This document shows, in pieces, positions 17,855-26,768 of a stretch of DNA of 64,000 bases (positions are counted from its first letter, which is position 1; each line of letters begins with the position of its first letter). This DNA comes from Nitrosomonas sp. PY1 (GTDB lineage Bacteria; Pseudomonadota; Gammaproteobacteria; Burkholderiales; Nitrosomonadaceae), in contig NZ_BQXC01000001.1 in the NCBI RefSeq assembly GCF_022836435.1, forward strand, positions 658,400 to 722,399, in the 5' to 3' direction. The notes beneath the pieces were generated by a model. The model was given only the letters and a program-made list of their open reading frames with translations. It was not told the origin of the DNA and ran no database searches. A program made the position numbers and the translations under genes.

Positions 17855-19330
17855 TTAATCTTCAGTTTTGACGTTGGATGCTGAAGGCTTATTGTCTCGG
17901 CTTGCATCAATCACAACAATGCCTTTGGGGCCGGTCAGTTTAAGCTCATTCAATATCCTTTCTGTTTTTACAAGCTCAATTTCTGAGAAGCACATGATGA
18001 CCTTGATTGACTGCTTGGTCTGATTCGCAGCTTCGTAGACCGCAATTTGATTTTCTAGATTTTGCTTGAGCTTTGAATTGCTTGCGAGTTTGAATTCAAC
18101 AAGGGTGCTGTCTTTTGAACCACGTGATATTTTATAATCTACTGGACCTCTTCCATTGTTCACCTCACTATTTACGTCTTCTTGGGCTGCATACCAAGTA
18201 AGGCGAAACATAAGTTGAAGATCGGATTCGCGTTTGACAGGCTGGCCTTTTACATAAAATACGCGGTAACCGTCGTTATTTTCTATTACTTGCTTTAGGA
18301 AGTGGACTCGTTTGAGGGTTTCCTCATATGTCCCCGCTCGTTTTGCATAGAACTCATTTGCAGAGTGCAGTGCCGATATTAGGCTACCTACTTGATTAAT
18401 GAAAACAGACTCTGTTTCTTTTATTTTTTCGTCGCTTAATTTAACTGCATTAGCGCCATTGTCTTCCTTAAATCGAATGTAATAGTCGATTAGTTCGGGG
18501 AATTTTCTGAGTGTTGCGGCAACTGCGCGATTTATATCCTTTTGATTTGCGTTATCTGGTATTTGGCGAGCAAGATACTCGTTGACTTGGCTGCGAAGCA
18601 CCTCGTTCGGTAGTGATGAAGCAACTTCATCGAAGTCGCCAATAAGGTCGTGCTTGTTTATCCATGCCTCATCTTTTGTGAGGATGTCTTTTGGTGTCAG
18701 TAAGACAAAGTCGCCATCTATATATGGCAAATCGAAGTACGATGTTTGCCAACTTCGCGTTTCATAGTTGAACTTCGTGTGGGTTACAGGAACTCGTTTG
18801 ATTCTATTTCTGGCTATGTGTTCTTTGGCGAAAGCCTGCGTGTAATCACAAAGGAACCCTTTTATTAGATTGGTTGTGAAGTCACTTATGTTGTCTTTGC
18901 CCACGCCATCTTTGATAAGACAAAGTTTTTCAAGATGACTGCTTTTGGTGATTTTCTCATCCCCGAAATCTTTGAATATCGAATGAAGGTTCTCGTTTAG
19001 GGCTGAACTAAATACCTGACCAAGCCCTGAACCTCCATTACCAACCTTGCTGTAGCCTAGCCATGTTTGCTTAACTTCCGGGAAGCGATACCATGACCTC
19101 AAGAGACCTGGTGAAATTTCACCTTCCACTGACATTTCTCGTAGGAATCTCACATATTTGATAATTTCTAGGTGAAGCTCTTGATATTGAGGCTTCTCAC
19201 TATTGAATAGCAGGAACGGATCAACAAATATCGGCAGATCATTGATTAGTGAAACATTGAATGCGCCGTGTGTATCTAATGTTTGAGGTTTAACACAAAA
19301 ATAGTCCGAAAAATATACATTCACTTGCAT
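17855..19330 (-). CDS. Cassette-borne protein with C-terminal PD-(D/E)XK-like domain
   Basis: A 491-residue protein that I do not recognise as a named family. The last 100 residues contain GPVDYKIS followed by STLVEFKLAS. Asp398, Glu412 and Lys414 are spaced as in the D...ExK core of PD-(D/E)XK nucleases, followed by a conserved-looking QNLENQIAVYEAAN helix and a strand (IKVIMCFS). The N-terminal 390 residues look mostly alpha-helical and have no motif that I can name. There is no signal peptide. It is encoded between two attC-like sites, so it looks like an integron gene cassette, oriented with the adjacent TIR gene. Defence against phage or plasmids is a reasonable guess from the nuclease-like domain and the neighbour, but not shown. 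Confidence 0.6.
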   Translation of the reverse strand: MQVNVYFSDYFCVKPQTLDTHGAFNVSLINDLPIFVDPFLLFNSEKPQYQELHLEIIKYVRFLREMSVEGEISPGLLRSWYRFPEVKQTWLGYSKVGNGGSGLGQVFSSALNENLHSIFKDFGDEKITKSSHLEKLCLIKDGVGKDNISDFTTNLIKGFLCDYTQAFAKEHIARNRIKRVPVTHTKFNYETRSWQTSYFDLPYIDGDFVLLTPKDILTKDEAWINKHDLIGDFDEVASSLPNEVLRSQVNEYLARQIPDNANQKDINRAVAATLRKFPELIDYYIRFKEDNGANAVKLSDEKIKETESVFINQVGSLISALHSANEFYAKRAGTYEETLKRVHFLKQVIENNDGYRVFYVKGQPVKRESDLQLMFRLTWYAAQEDVNSEVNNGRGPVDYKISRGSKDSTLVEFKLASNSKLKQNLENQIAVYEAANQTKQSIKVIMCFSEIELVKTERILNELKLTGPKGIVVIDASRDNKPSASNVKTED

Positions 19331-19379
19331 ACTGTTGTTCTTTTAGTTATTTGTGCAGCTTGAGGTCGATCCAGAAGAA

Positions 19380-19441
19380 ACTTAACGTAGAGTTGAGAGG
19401 CTCCGCGCTTTTCGGCAGCCCTCTCGAACGGCAGGTTATAC
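19380..19441 (-). repeat. attC-like recombination site 1 (after the TIR cassette)
   Basis: On the minus strand the 62-base site begins GTATAAC (R'' box, one mismatch to RYYYAAC) and ends GTTAAGT (exact GTTRRRY R' box). The inner arms GTTCGAGAGG and CCTCTCAAC are complementary except for one unpaired C, the extrahelical base that typifies attC hairpins, with a GC-rich central loop. The stop codon of the TIR gene lies inside the R'' box, which is common in integron cassettes. Confidence 0.72.
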
Positions 19442-20455
19442 ATGTTCGAATGCAATTTTTTCCAAGCTACGGAGAATTACTTTGGGAAGCTCCATCAATA
19501 GGAAGTAATCTTCTTTGTCCTCCATAAAAAACTCCTCCATTATCGGGTGTCTGGTGCTCACTATAAGCAACTCCTCGAACTCATGAATGTGGTGCTTTAT
19601 TGTCGTGGGAGTTTTGCTACCCTCAATTTTATTTAGAAGCAGTATCCCTTCATCGTATACCCACGGCATTTTTTCTCTGTAAAAACTTAGCGCGATACGA
19701 ATACCCAGTTTTCCATCTTTGGTCGTGTGAATCATTTCCTCAATCATGCCGGGATGAATTCTTCTCCGGCGTTTTCTGCTATCGATTGGATCTGCTCTTT
19801 CTATTCTTGATGGAAGATCTTGAAACATGATTTTGATTTCTTCAAAAAGCTTCGCAGATGAATTTTCAATATCCCTGGTGTCTGCAGAAGGCTTTGTGCC
19901 ACCGTCTTTCTTGGCGGACGTATCTAACTTCTCCAGTATGGCGGAAATTGACTGTTTAAATTTCCCCACTTGAAACTTGATCGTATCTTTGTCTGGTTCC
20001 GAGTTTGGTATTCTTTTTACAAGCTGGAACACAAGTTTTGTAAGTGAATCTTCGTCATCGCCGCAGTTTTGAAATTGTGCGAATGGCCCTGATGATGCGT
20101 CTTTCAGTTCAATTCCCAGCGCAACGCCAAGGATTGGGGTGTCAAGCTTGCCCTTTGCCATACCTGCCTCAAACAATATCCACGGCCTGTCCACGCTTCT
20201 TTTTGTGAGCAGACAAACAACATCAGATGCACCTTGTATATTTTTGATGATTTCTGGATACCACTCCACGCCATACTCAATCCCTTGGTTCCCTTTTCTG
20301 TCGGATGTTCGGAAAGTCTTTAGAACGCCTGCACTTACGCTTTTTAGAAGATTGCTAAAGGCCTCTGCCAACTCTCCATCGCGCGTGTCATGACTAATAA
20401 ACACTAGCGGATTGAGCGATTTGGAAATGTTTTCTTCTGTTTGTGTATCGCTCAT
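19436..20455 (-). CDS. TIR-domain protein (candidate NADase effector), cassette-borne
   Basis: A 339-residue protein with an N-terminal TIR domain (about residues 15-165). The first strand and box are LVFISHDTRD (17-26), followed by WYPEIIKNIQGASDVVCLLT and the catalytic-type segment PWILFEAGMAKG with Glu96 placed where bacterial TIR NADases carry the essential glutamate. The C-terminal part (about 200-339) contains a basic stretch (RKRRRR) and then an unknown alpha/beta region that could sense a trigger or mediate assembly. TIR proteins of this type usually deplete or convert NAD+ in anti-phage systems; here that role is inferred. A cassette boundary GTTATAC sits at 20469-20475 (minus strand), just before the ATG. 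The gene reads into the downstream cassette. Confidence 0.78.
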   Translation of the reverse strand: MSDTQTEENISKSLNPLVFISHDTRDGELAEAFSNLLKSVSAGVLKTFRTSDRKGNQGIEYGVEWYPEIIKNIQGASDVVCLLTKRSVDRPWILFEAGMAKGKLDTPILGVALGIELKDASSGPFAQFQNCGDDEDSLTKLVFQLVKRIPNSEPDKDTIKFQVGKFKQSISAILEKLDTSAKKDGGTKPSADTRDIENSSAKLFEEIKIMFQDLPSRIERADPIDSRKRRRRIHPGMIEEMIHTTKDGKLGIRIALSFYREKMPWVYDEGILLLNKIEGSKTPTTIKHHIHEFEELLIVSTRHPIMEEFFMEDKEDYFLLMELPKVILRSLEKIAFEHV

Positions 20456-20727
20456 TTCTCTTCCTTATGTATAACGTAATAGATACTACAGAAAATGTTT
20501 CATAATCTGGAGCGGAATACCATATAACTTGATCAATGCTTTGTAACCATTTATTTTTTGTGTGATTCCAAGGAAAAAATGCCCGATCTTAAAATAAATA
20601 CGCTATTTAGTTCTCCCGTCCAAGTAACACGGGGGGGGCTACAAATACATACCTTAGTAATCAGCCGCAGAATATAAAGGTTTGTTGCCTTTATGAATCG
20701 CCCCGGATTCTGTGGAGGCTATTTGGT

Positions 20728-21675
20728 TTAAGTAACACTGGCAGAATCCGAGTTGGCTAACTGCCGGTAGTATTGTGCCTCAGCTTCTTCCGGCGGTATA
20801 TAGCCGATAGATCCCAGCAAACGCTGGCGATTGAACCAGAATACCCAGTTTAACGTCGCCAATTCAACAGATTCCCTGTTTTTCCAAGGCCCTCGTTTGT
20901 GAATCAATTCAGCCTTGTACAGCCCATTAATCGTTTCGGCCAGTGCGTTGTCGTAACTATCGCCACGGCTTCCTACTGACGGTTCTATTCCAGCCTCGAC
21001 AAGCCGCTCCGTATAACGGATAGAAACATACTGGGAACCCCTGTCGCTGTGATGAGTCAAGGCACCTAGCTCCGGTTGCCGAGCGTATAAAGCCTGCTCC
21101 AGTGCATCCAGTACGAAGTCCGTGTGCATGCTGGAACTGACGCGCCAACCCACGATGTACCGGGCAAACACGTCGATGACGAACGCGACATATAGCCAAC
21201 CTTGCCAGGTGGAAACATAAGTAAAATCCGACACCCACAACTGGTTTGGGCGATCCGCCTTGAATTGCCGGTTCACGCGATCCAGTGGGCATGGCAGCCC
21301 CCTGTCAGGAACTATCGTGCGGACAATCTTGCCGCGCCGCACACCTTCCAGCCCCAACCGTTTCATCAGCCGTTCTACTGTGCAGCGAGCTACCAGCATC
21401 CCTTCGCGCTTGAGTTGCCGCCATACCTTGTTGGCACCATAAACCTGCAGGTTGACCTGCCAGACTCGTTGTATCTGCGGCATCAGCTCATCATCGCGAA
21501 TAGCTCGGGCACAGCGCAATGCCGGATTACGCAGCTCGACAGCGTGACGTCGATATCCTGACGGGGCAACCTGCAATACCTTGCAGATCGGCTCGACCCC
21601 GTGGGTGTCGCGATGCCGATCGATGAATGACCTCAGGATTTGAGTTTGCGGTCGAGCTCCGCCTGGGCGAAAAAA
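20728..21675 (-). CDS. IS3-family transposase OrfB (DDE integrase, made by -1 frameshift)
   Basis: The catalytic half of an IS3-group transposase. It contains an HTH_21-like segment ([15 protein letters not shown]), then the rve integrase core with Asp in [21 protein letters not shown], Asp in [11 protein letters not shown], and Glu in [14 protein letters not shown]. The -1 frame stays open upstream to the TTTTTTC run at 21669-21675 inside orfA, giving [20 protein letters not shown] before the family sequence [19 protein letters not shown]. An OrfAB fusion by ribosomal frameshifting there is therefore likely. An independent start would be near 21576. Confidence 0.85.
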   Translation of the reverse strand, partial: FFRPGGARPQTQILRSFIDRHRDTHGVEPICKVLQVAPSGYRRHAVELRNPALRCARAIRDDELMPQIQRVWQVNLQVYGANKVWRQLKREGMLVARCTVERLMKRLGLEGVRRGKIVRTIVPDRGLPCPLDRVNRQFKADRPNQLWVSDFTYVSTWQGWLYVAFVIDVFARYIVGWRVSSSMHTDFVLDALEQALYARQPELGALTHHSDRGSQYVSIRYTERLVEAGIEPSVGSRGDSYDNALAETINGLYKAELIHKRGPWKNRESVELATLNWVFWFNRQRLLGSIGYIPPEEAEAQYYRQLANSDSASVT

Positions 21676-21956
21676 GCACTGGCCAGTTTCAGAATTTCAT
21701 TGGCGCGACGTAATTCCTTGACTTCACGTTCCAGTGCTTTGATATGCTGACGCTCTTCACTGGTGATGCCATCTCGCAGGCCTGTGTCGATCTCATGCTT
21801 CTTTACCCAATCATGCAATGTCGGCGGTGTGCAGCCAATCTTCGGCGCTATCGATTCTATCGTTGCCCACAGCGAAGAATACTCACTGCGATGCTCTTGC
21901 ACCAGACGAACTGCTCGTTCTTTGACTTCGGGGGAAAATTTATTTGATTTGTTCAT
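21633..21956 (-). CDS. IS3-family transposase OrfA (HTH protein)
   Basis: A 107-residue DNA-binding protein that recognises the element ends. It starts [19 protein letters not shown], followed by the helix-turn-helix [21 protein letters not shown] leucine-zipper-like coiled coil ([20 protein letters not shown]) leads into [16 protein letters not shown]. The frameshift window for OrfB lies in the FFAQ codons. The frame is intact. Confidence 0.87.
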   Translation of the reverse strand: MNKSNKFSPEVKERAVRLVQEHRSEYSSLWATIESIAPKIGCTPPTLHDWVKKHEIDTGLRDGITSEERQHIKALEREVKELRRANEILKLASAFFAQAELDRKLKS

Positions 21957-22006
21957 GGCTCCATTCTCTCAAGATTTAGAGCCTCCTCAAAACTCGGGGC
22001 GATTCA

Positions 22007-22251
22007 TTTAAGACAATCAGTTAAATTCTATCAAGCCATTTTCACTAGTACTAAAGCAAAAGTCGACATTCCTCTGAATGAGAAACTAGAAATAGTTTTT
22101 AGCGCTCGCGCGTTTAACGACAACGACGACGAAGGAATAGGAGAAGGAAAGGAGCGCGAAGGCGTTTTTTATATTGATTTTTCGCTTTTTCAGCAATCTC
22201 AATAAAGTACAGAGACAATCCGTTAGGAACTGATGCACCCGGATATTTGAT
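22007..22251. other. Intergenic region between IS3 and the unknown island gene
   Basis: No gene is recognised. It includes a purine-rich stretch (about 22120-22165) and the self-complementary run around GCGCTCGCGCG near 22101. It may hold the promoter of the following gene. Confidence 0.3.
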
Positions 22252-23226
22252 ATGACGGGATACATTTATCTGTTTCTTAATCTGGAATTTTATACTGATC
22301 AATGGGATTCTGAACTTCATATGCAACCTCGTATAGAAAAATCCATTGCCATAACACTGGCTTCTCAACTGGTGCCTATGTGTGCAGAGCTTTTGATGGA
22401 TTACATGGATAAACGTAACGGCTGGATTAAGATGCCCAAAGAATTTGAGCTTATTCGACAAAATTCAAATCTTGGTGACTCGTATGTTCTGGCCTATGAT
22501 GAAGAAAATAGAATCTTATCGTGTTTGATGAAATCTATGTTTCCTGAAGATACAGCCAAACAACTGAATCAATTTGATAATGAATTCTTAGCCATTAAAG
22601 AAAATGAGAAACTCAAATTTGTGGATTCGTATTTGAATGAAAAGCTAGGTGGTGATCTTTTCCATTTGTTTGAGAGTATTTCCAATATGACCAATGAAGA
22701 TCAGCAAATTGCTCGAAAGGGATTGGAAGCATCGTCAGAGGATGAAAAGAAAACAATATTTCTCTCAATGCAGTTATTCTTTGCTTATATTTACGCCTAT
22801 TTCTACAACCATATTGCGCTCATGGTACACGGTCAAAAATTGACTACACTTGTACCACTGGCACTAAAAGGTGATAAGAAAGCTTTCTGCAGAGCTATAC
22901 AGATAGATCGAAATATTTTGACAGGCCATCCTTACTTTCGCGATACCTATGCACGCCTCCAGACAGGTGAAGACCCAAATTTTCTGAATTCAGTTACAGC
23001 ATATATCGACCGCCCCGCTATTAAATGCAGGATTGATTATCCAGCGTTATATATGTTATTTGCTGTACTGGATGGATTTGAATGGCTAAATGATATGAAA
23101 GCGCGAGAGATTCTGGATTTGTATAACGGAATGGGGTTGAATGGCGACCAAGGCTACATTGAGGATGAAAATTCTATAATTAAGAAACGTATTGAGTACC
23201 GTAAGAAGCAGAAATACGGCTATTAG
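22252..23226 (+). CDS. Hypothetical island protein
   Basis: A 324-residue protein that I do not recognise. Alternative starts lie at 22252 (CGGA about nine bases upstream) and 22321 (MQPRIEKSIAI, no clear ribosome site). The sequence is acidic and mostly helical, with a hydrophobic segment around IFLSMQLFFAYIYAYFYNHIALMV (stated in pieces: LFFAYIYAYFY then NHIALMV) that may be a buried helix or one membrane span. It lies upstream of the Rep gene on the same strand, within the integrative element. A role in replication control, immunity or cargo function cannot be assigned. Confidence 0.5.
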   Translation: MTGYIYLFLNLEFYTDQWDSELHMQPRIEKSIAITLASQLVPMCAELLMDYMDKRNGWIKMPKEFELIRQNSNLGDSYVLAYDEENRILSCLMKSMFPEDTAKQLNQFDNEFLAIKENEKLKFVDSYLNEKLGGDLFHLFESISNMTNEDQQIARKGLEASSEDEKKTIFLSMQLFFAYIYAYFYNHIALMVHGQKLTTLVPLALKGDKKAFCRAIQIDRNILTGHPYFRDTYARLQTGEDPNFLNSVTAYIDRPAIKCRIDYPALYMLFAVLDGFEWLNDMKAREILDLYNGMGLNGDQGYIEDENSIIKKRIEYRKKQKYGY

Positions 23227-23228
23227 TC

Positions 23229-23258
23229 AATGCACTAAAAAATAATTTTTATTGCATT
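23229..23258. repeat. Palindrome upstream of rep (possible origin or operator)
   Basis: Arms AATGCACTAAAAA and TTTTTATTGCATT are complementary at 12 of 13 positions around a four-base AT spacer. They are followed by further ATGCAT/TGCAT repeats up to about 23315. The array lies between the unknown gene and rep, so it could be a Rep binding site or origin, an operator, or a weak terminator. Confidence 0.4.
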
Positions 23259-23342
23259 CATGCATCTCATCTTGATGCATAAAGTTCGTATCTGTTGCGA
23301 TGCAGCAATATTTGCATGATCGCCGTGGATATGAGGTTTATC

Positions 23343-24725
23343 ATGAAGAAAGAAATAAATGTTTCACCTGGAGCTATAGCATCTAATAAAATCGAAGCCG
23401 CCGAGCCAACGCAGAAGACGACGAGCTTCAGCGAGGAGGAGAGATGCGAAGGCGAGGTGGAAAATGATTTGACGGATGCATTGCATCAGCCTGATTCATC
23501 CTCACAGGGTACGCCTCCTAGTAACACAGTACCCTATAACTGCAATAATGAGTATTTCAAGCTTTTAAGGTTTGGGGTTGATAGCCTGTATTTATCCTAT
23601 CAAGGTGAACTGTTTCCAGAAGTCAAAGAACGGTTAGCCAAGCTTAAACAACTGGCACAGCATCCAGAAGCAGATCAACAAGCGCAAGCACAATATGCCA
23701 TTGCTGGTCATATCTTTGAAGTCAAGGATAAAGGCTCGTCAATATTCCCGTATGTCCTGGAAGATGGGGCATTCCGCATCAGTCTATCCAAAACCGGCAA
23801 GAAAACACCAATGGCGTATGTCAAGGTATCCTCCCGGTATCTATCCAGCGTTACGCCTGTTGAAGCTGAAAAACACTTGCGCCAAATTTTGAATGAACTG
23901 GGTACATTGGAAAGTTCTGCCCATGTCAGCCGTATCGATTTATGTGCTGACTTTGTTTCTCCTGAGAACATGGAGTCCTGGGGGCGTGAAGCATGGATAA
24001 CGCGCGGCAAGAAGATAGATGCCCATGCAGTTAATGAAAAATTCACCGGCTGGTCGATTGGCCTGGGCGGCAAAATTTCCTGCCGGTTGTATAACAAGCT
24101 ATTAGAAATTCATACCAGTGGCAGAACCGATCTTGTTCCACTATGGAAAGAAAATGGTTGGCAAGAGGATGAACCCGTCTGGCGTGTTGAATTTCAGTTG
24201 ATGCGCGATGTATTGGCAGAACATGGTTTGATAAGCCTTGATACCGTGTTAGCCAATTTAAACGGCCTATGGAGTTATGCTTCAACGGAATGGCTTCGTC
24301 TTACGTTGCCAAATCCCGATGACCAAACCCGCTCACGCTGGCCGATTCATCCGCTGTGGGGATATATCTCTTCCATAGATTGGGAAACCGACTCCAACAC
24401 GCTTTCCAGATTGTTCAAACCGGAACGTTTACCAGAAGATAAACGAATTCTGACGCTAGGCATCAGTTCAATGGCTTGTTTTATGGCCAAGCATGGCATA
24501 ACTGATTTTGATGAAGGTCTGGATCGCTATTTGCTGGCACTGCATCAGCATCTTTTTTCCTGCGGTGAATTTATTGGATTGTCAGCGGGAGACTATCTAC
24601 TTGAAAAGGTGCGCTTACGTGGCAAAGAATACAACACCATTCTAAACTTCAATGAAGCAGATCAAAAACGCTTAGAAGTCGAAAAAGCTGCAAAAAATTA
24701 CCGCAAAGCTTCGGAGGGTGAATGA
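23343..24725 (+). CDS. Rep_trans-type replication initiation protein
   Basis: A 460-residue protein resembling replication initiators of rolling-circle elements and filamentous-phage-like or integrative plasmids (Rep_trans/PF02486-like). Segments include FKLLRFGVDSLYLSY, SRIDLCADF (strand with the metal-site aspartate), SCRLYNKLLEI (candidate nicking tyrosine) and WRVEFQLMRDVLAEHGL. The first 60 residues are an acidic low-complexity tail. The start at 23343 is chosen for its GAGG six bases upstream; a longer TTG reading from 23295 is less likely. The gene overlaps the following HTH gene by four bases (ATGA). It would let the excised element replicate as a circle. Confidence 0.72.
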   Translation: MKKEINVSPGAIASNKIEAAEPTQKTTSFSEEERCEGEVENDLTDALHQPDSSSQGTPPSNTVPYNCNNEYFKLLRFGVDSLYLSYQGELFPEVKERLAKLKQLAQHPEADQQAQAQYAIAGHIFEVKDKGSSIFPYVLEDGAFRISLSKTGKKTPMAYVKVSSRYLSSVTPVEAEKHLRQILNELGTLESSAHVSRIDLCADFVSPENMESWGREAWITRGKKIDAHAVNEKFTGWSIGLGGKISCRLYNKLLEIHTSGRTDLVPLWKENGWQEDEPVWRVEFQLMRDVLAEHGLISLDTVLANLNGLWSYASTEWLRLTLPNPDDQTRSRWPIHPLWGYISSIDWETDSNTLSRLFKPERLPEDKRILTLGISSMACFMAKHGITDFDEGLDRYLLALHQHLFSCGEFIGLSAGDYLLEKVRLRGKEYNTILNFNEADQKRLEVEKAAKNYRKASEGE

Positions 24726-25051
24726 AAACTCTTACCTTAAATGAAGCTGCCCAATTTCTTAAAATGCACCCTGAAGAAGTGCGCCGCCGTGCAAAGGCGG
24801 GAATTATCCCTGGTGCAAAGGTAGGGAAGTGTTGGGTATTTGTTGAAGATGATCTTGTTGCCTACCTGCGCTCGTTATATGCTACACCTCGGCAAGCGTT
24901 GCAAGTGGGACATGAGGAGAAACAATTATGTCACTCTGTAAACGTGGTAAGACGTGGTGGATTAGTTTCACCACACCAAGCGGCGAGCGAGTTAGATGCT
25001 CTGCTGCAACTGAAGATAAAACCCAAGCACAGGAATTCCACGACAAGCTGA
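24722..25051 (+). CDS. Small HTH protein, excisionase-like
   Basis: A 109-residue protein with an N-terminal MerR/excisionase-type winged helix: LTLNEAAQFLKMHPEEVRRR, then GIIPGAKVGKCWVFVEDDLVAYLRS. It probably binds the attachment sites to direct excision or regulates rep/int. It is coupled to rep by an ATGA overlap, and its last 40 codons overlap the integrase start in another frame. The C-terminal tail looks less conserved. Confidence 0.7.
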   Translation: MKTLTLNEAAQFLKMHPEEVRRRAKAGIIPGAKVGKCWVFVEDDLVAYLRSLYATPRQALQVGHEEKQLCHSVNVVRRGGLVSPHQAASELDALLQLKIKPKHRNSTTS

Positions 25052-25941
25052 AAGCGGAATCTTGGCGTGTCGTGAAACTGGGGGATAAGCCAAAACGCAC
25101 TTGGGATGAAGCCGCTTATAAATGGCTGATGGAAACACAGGATAAAAAGACACATCATGATGACGTGGCTAAAATAAACTGGCTCCAACAATTTTTTAGA
25201 GGCAAGTATCTCGACGAATTGACGCGCGATGTGATTGCGGGGATTGGTGAATTAAAGCGAAAAGAAACGAGTCCGGCGACTGCCAACCGTTTATTGGCTC
25301 TGATTTGTTCAATCCTGCGCCGTGCGGCTCTTGACTGGGAATGGATCGATAAACCCCCGGTCATTAAGCTGTATCGTGAAGCAAAGCGCCGGGTGCGTTA
25401 TTTGAGTGCAACACAGGCCAGCATTTTGATTCAGGAATTGCCGCAGCATTTGGCGGATATGGTGACGTTTTCACTGGCTACTGGTTTGAGACGGTCAAAC
25501 GTCACAAAGCTGGAATGGTCGCAAGTGGATATGCAACGCAATGTGGCATGGATACATGGCGATCAGGCCAAAGCAGGAAAACCGATTCATGTAACCCTGA
25601 ATGCGACGGCAATAGCGGTATTGACTAGACAGATTGGCAAGCATCCAAGATCAGTATTTAGTTACAAAGGCAAGCCAATCACGCAAGTGAATACAAAAGC
25701 TTGGTATAAGGCGTTAAAACGTGCCGATATTGAGGATTTCCGCTGGCATGATTTACGTCATACCTGGGCAAGCTGGCTGACTCAGAATGGCGTACCATTG
25801 AATGTCATTCAGGAGATGGGTGCATGGGAATCAGCTGAGATGGTGAGGCGTTATGCTCACTTGGCACCTGAGCAATTTGCTCAACATGCCCGGATCTTGG
25901 ATGGTGTGCTAAATGTCACGAATTTGGCACAATCGAAGTAA
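24928..25941 (+). CDS. Tyrosine-family site-specific integrase
   Basis: A 337-residue recombinase that integrates the island into tRNA-Thr. It has an N-terminal arm-type region (GKTWWISFTTPSGERVR), a SAM-like core-binding domain (residues about 60-155) and a catalytic domain with Arg188 (ATGLRRSN), His274 and Arg277 (WHDLRHTWASW), and the nucleophile Tyr309 (VRRYAHLAPEQ). All catalytic residues are present. GAGGAG lies seven bases before the ATG. The stop codon is 35 bp from the attR repeat, the expected position. Confidence 0.92.
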   Translation: MSLCKRGKTWWISFTTPSGERVRCSAATEDKTQAQEFHDKLKAESWRVVKLGDKPKRTWDEAAYKWLMETQDKKTHHDDVAKINWLQQFFRGKYLDELTRDVIAGIGELKRKETSPATANRLLALICSILRRAALDWEWIDKPPVIKLYREAKRRVRYLSATQASILIQELPQHLADMVTFSLATGLRRSNVTKLEWSQVDMQRNVAWIHGDQAKAGKPIHVTLNATAIAVLTRQIGKHPRSVFSYKGKPITQVNTKAWYKALKRADIEDFRWHDLRHTWASWLTQNGVPLNVIQEMGAWESAEMVRRYAHLAPEQFAQHARILDGVLNVTNLAQSK

Positions 25942-25976
25942 AACAGGTTCGGTTACGTTTCTAAGTTACTGATTAT

Positions 25977-26052
<76 letters not shown>

Positions 26053-26202
26053 CAAGATGAGAATAAGCGCGACATTATAGTAGTTCATGATATTGTCGGC
26101 AAATGCTAATCGGTTTGGCAAAAAAATTACAATATCAGATTAAGTTCGGCGAAATTCTTCAAAAATATGTACATTTTGACTGCAACAGTACATAATTAAC
26201 CA

Positions 26203-26661
26203 ATGAATGAAAAAGAATATAAATTAACTAATGTTTTAATTCTTCACGGACCGAATCTGAATTTGCTGGGTGCACGTGAACCAGGAATATACGGTAACAT
26301 CACGCTTGACGATATTAACAGAAATTTGAAGAAATTAGCCGAAAATAACGGCGTTAAAATTGACTTCTTTCAAAGCAATGCAGAGTCTGCGTTGATTGAT
26401 AGAGTGCAACTTACCATGACTGATAGCACTGATTTTATTATCATTAATCCCGCTGCGTATACACATACGAGCGTTGCTTTGCGTGATGCTTTGGCTGCGG
26501 TGAAAGTGCCATTTATCGAAGTTCATCTATCGAATATATATTCTCGTGAGTCGTTCCGTCGGTATTCTTATTTTTCGGATTTGGCAATTGGCGTCATAAG
26601 TGGTTTAGGTGCCAAAGGGTATGAGCTGGCGCTACAATACGTTTTACACCAAAATCACTAA
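26203..26661 (+). CDS. aroQ: 3-dehydroquinate dehydratase, type II
   Basis: Dehydrates 3-dehydroquinate to 3-dehydroshikimate in the shikimate pathway. The 152-residue length fits type II enzymes. Family motifs are [20 protein letters not shown] (with the catalytic tyrosine in GIYG), [16 protein letters not shown] and [16 protein letters not shown] (catalytic histidine). It heads the conserved proteobacterial cluster aroQ-accB-accC. It lies just outside the island, about 150 bp from tRNA-Thr. Confidence 0.95.
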   Translation: MNEKEYKLTNVLILHGPNLNLLGAREPGIYGNITLDDINRNLKKLAENNGVKIDFFQSNAESALIDRVQLTMTDSTDFIIINPAAYTHTSVALRDALAAVKVPFIEVHLSNIYSRESFRRYSYFSDLAIGVISGLGAKGYELALQYVLHQNH

Positions 26662-26768
26662 CATCCCATTAAGTTTTATAGATATTTTTAAATGTTTCTT
26701 TATTTCAACAAGCATTTTATAGTGCGATATTAATTCTTTTTTAGTGACAATCTCGCAGGAAATTTGAC

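Larger units (their letters stand above)
20694..22006. mobile_element. IS3-family insertion sequence
   Basis: A 1.3-kb element with imperfect terminal inverted repeats of about 27 bp, both beginning TGAATCGCCCCG at the outside. It encodes the two overlapping frames orfA and orfB on the minus strand. No 3-bp target duplication is recognisable. It sits between the cassette pair and the island's replication genes. Confidence 0.87.

Noticed and set aside
20476..20693. attI site or a third attC upstream of the TIR cassette
   Set aside because: Only the boundary word GTTATAC is present. No complementary arms or second box could be found between it and the IS3 end, and no integron integrase gene is seen.
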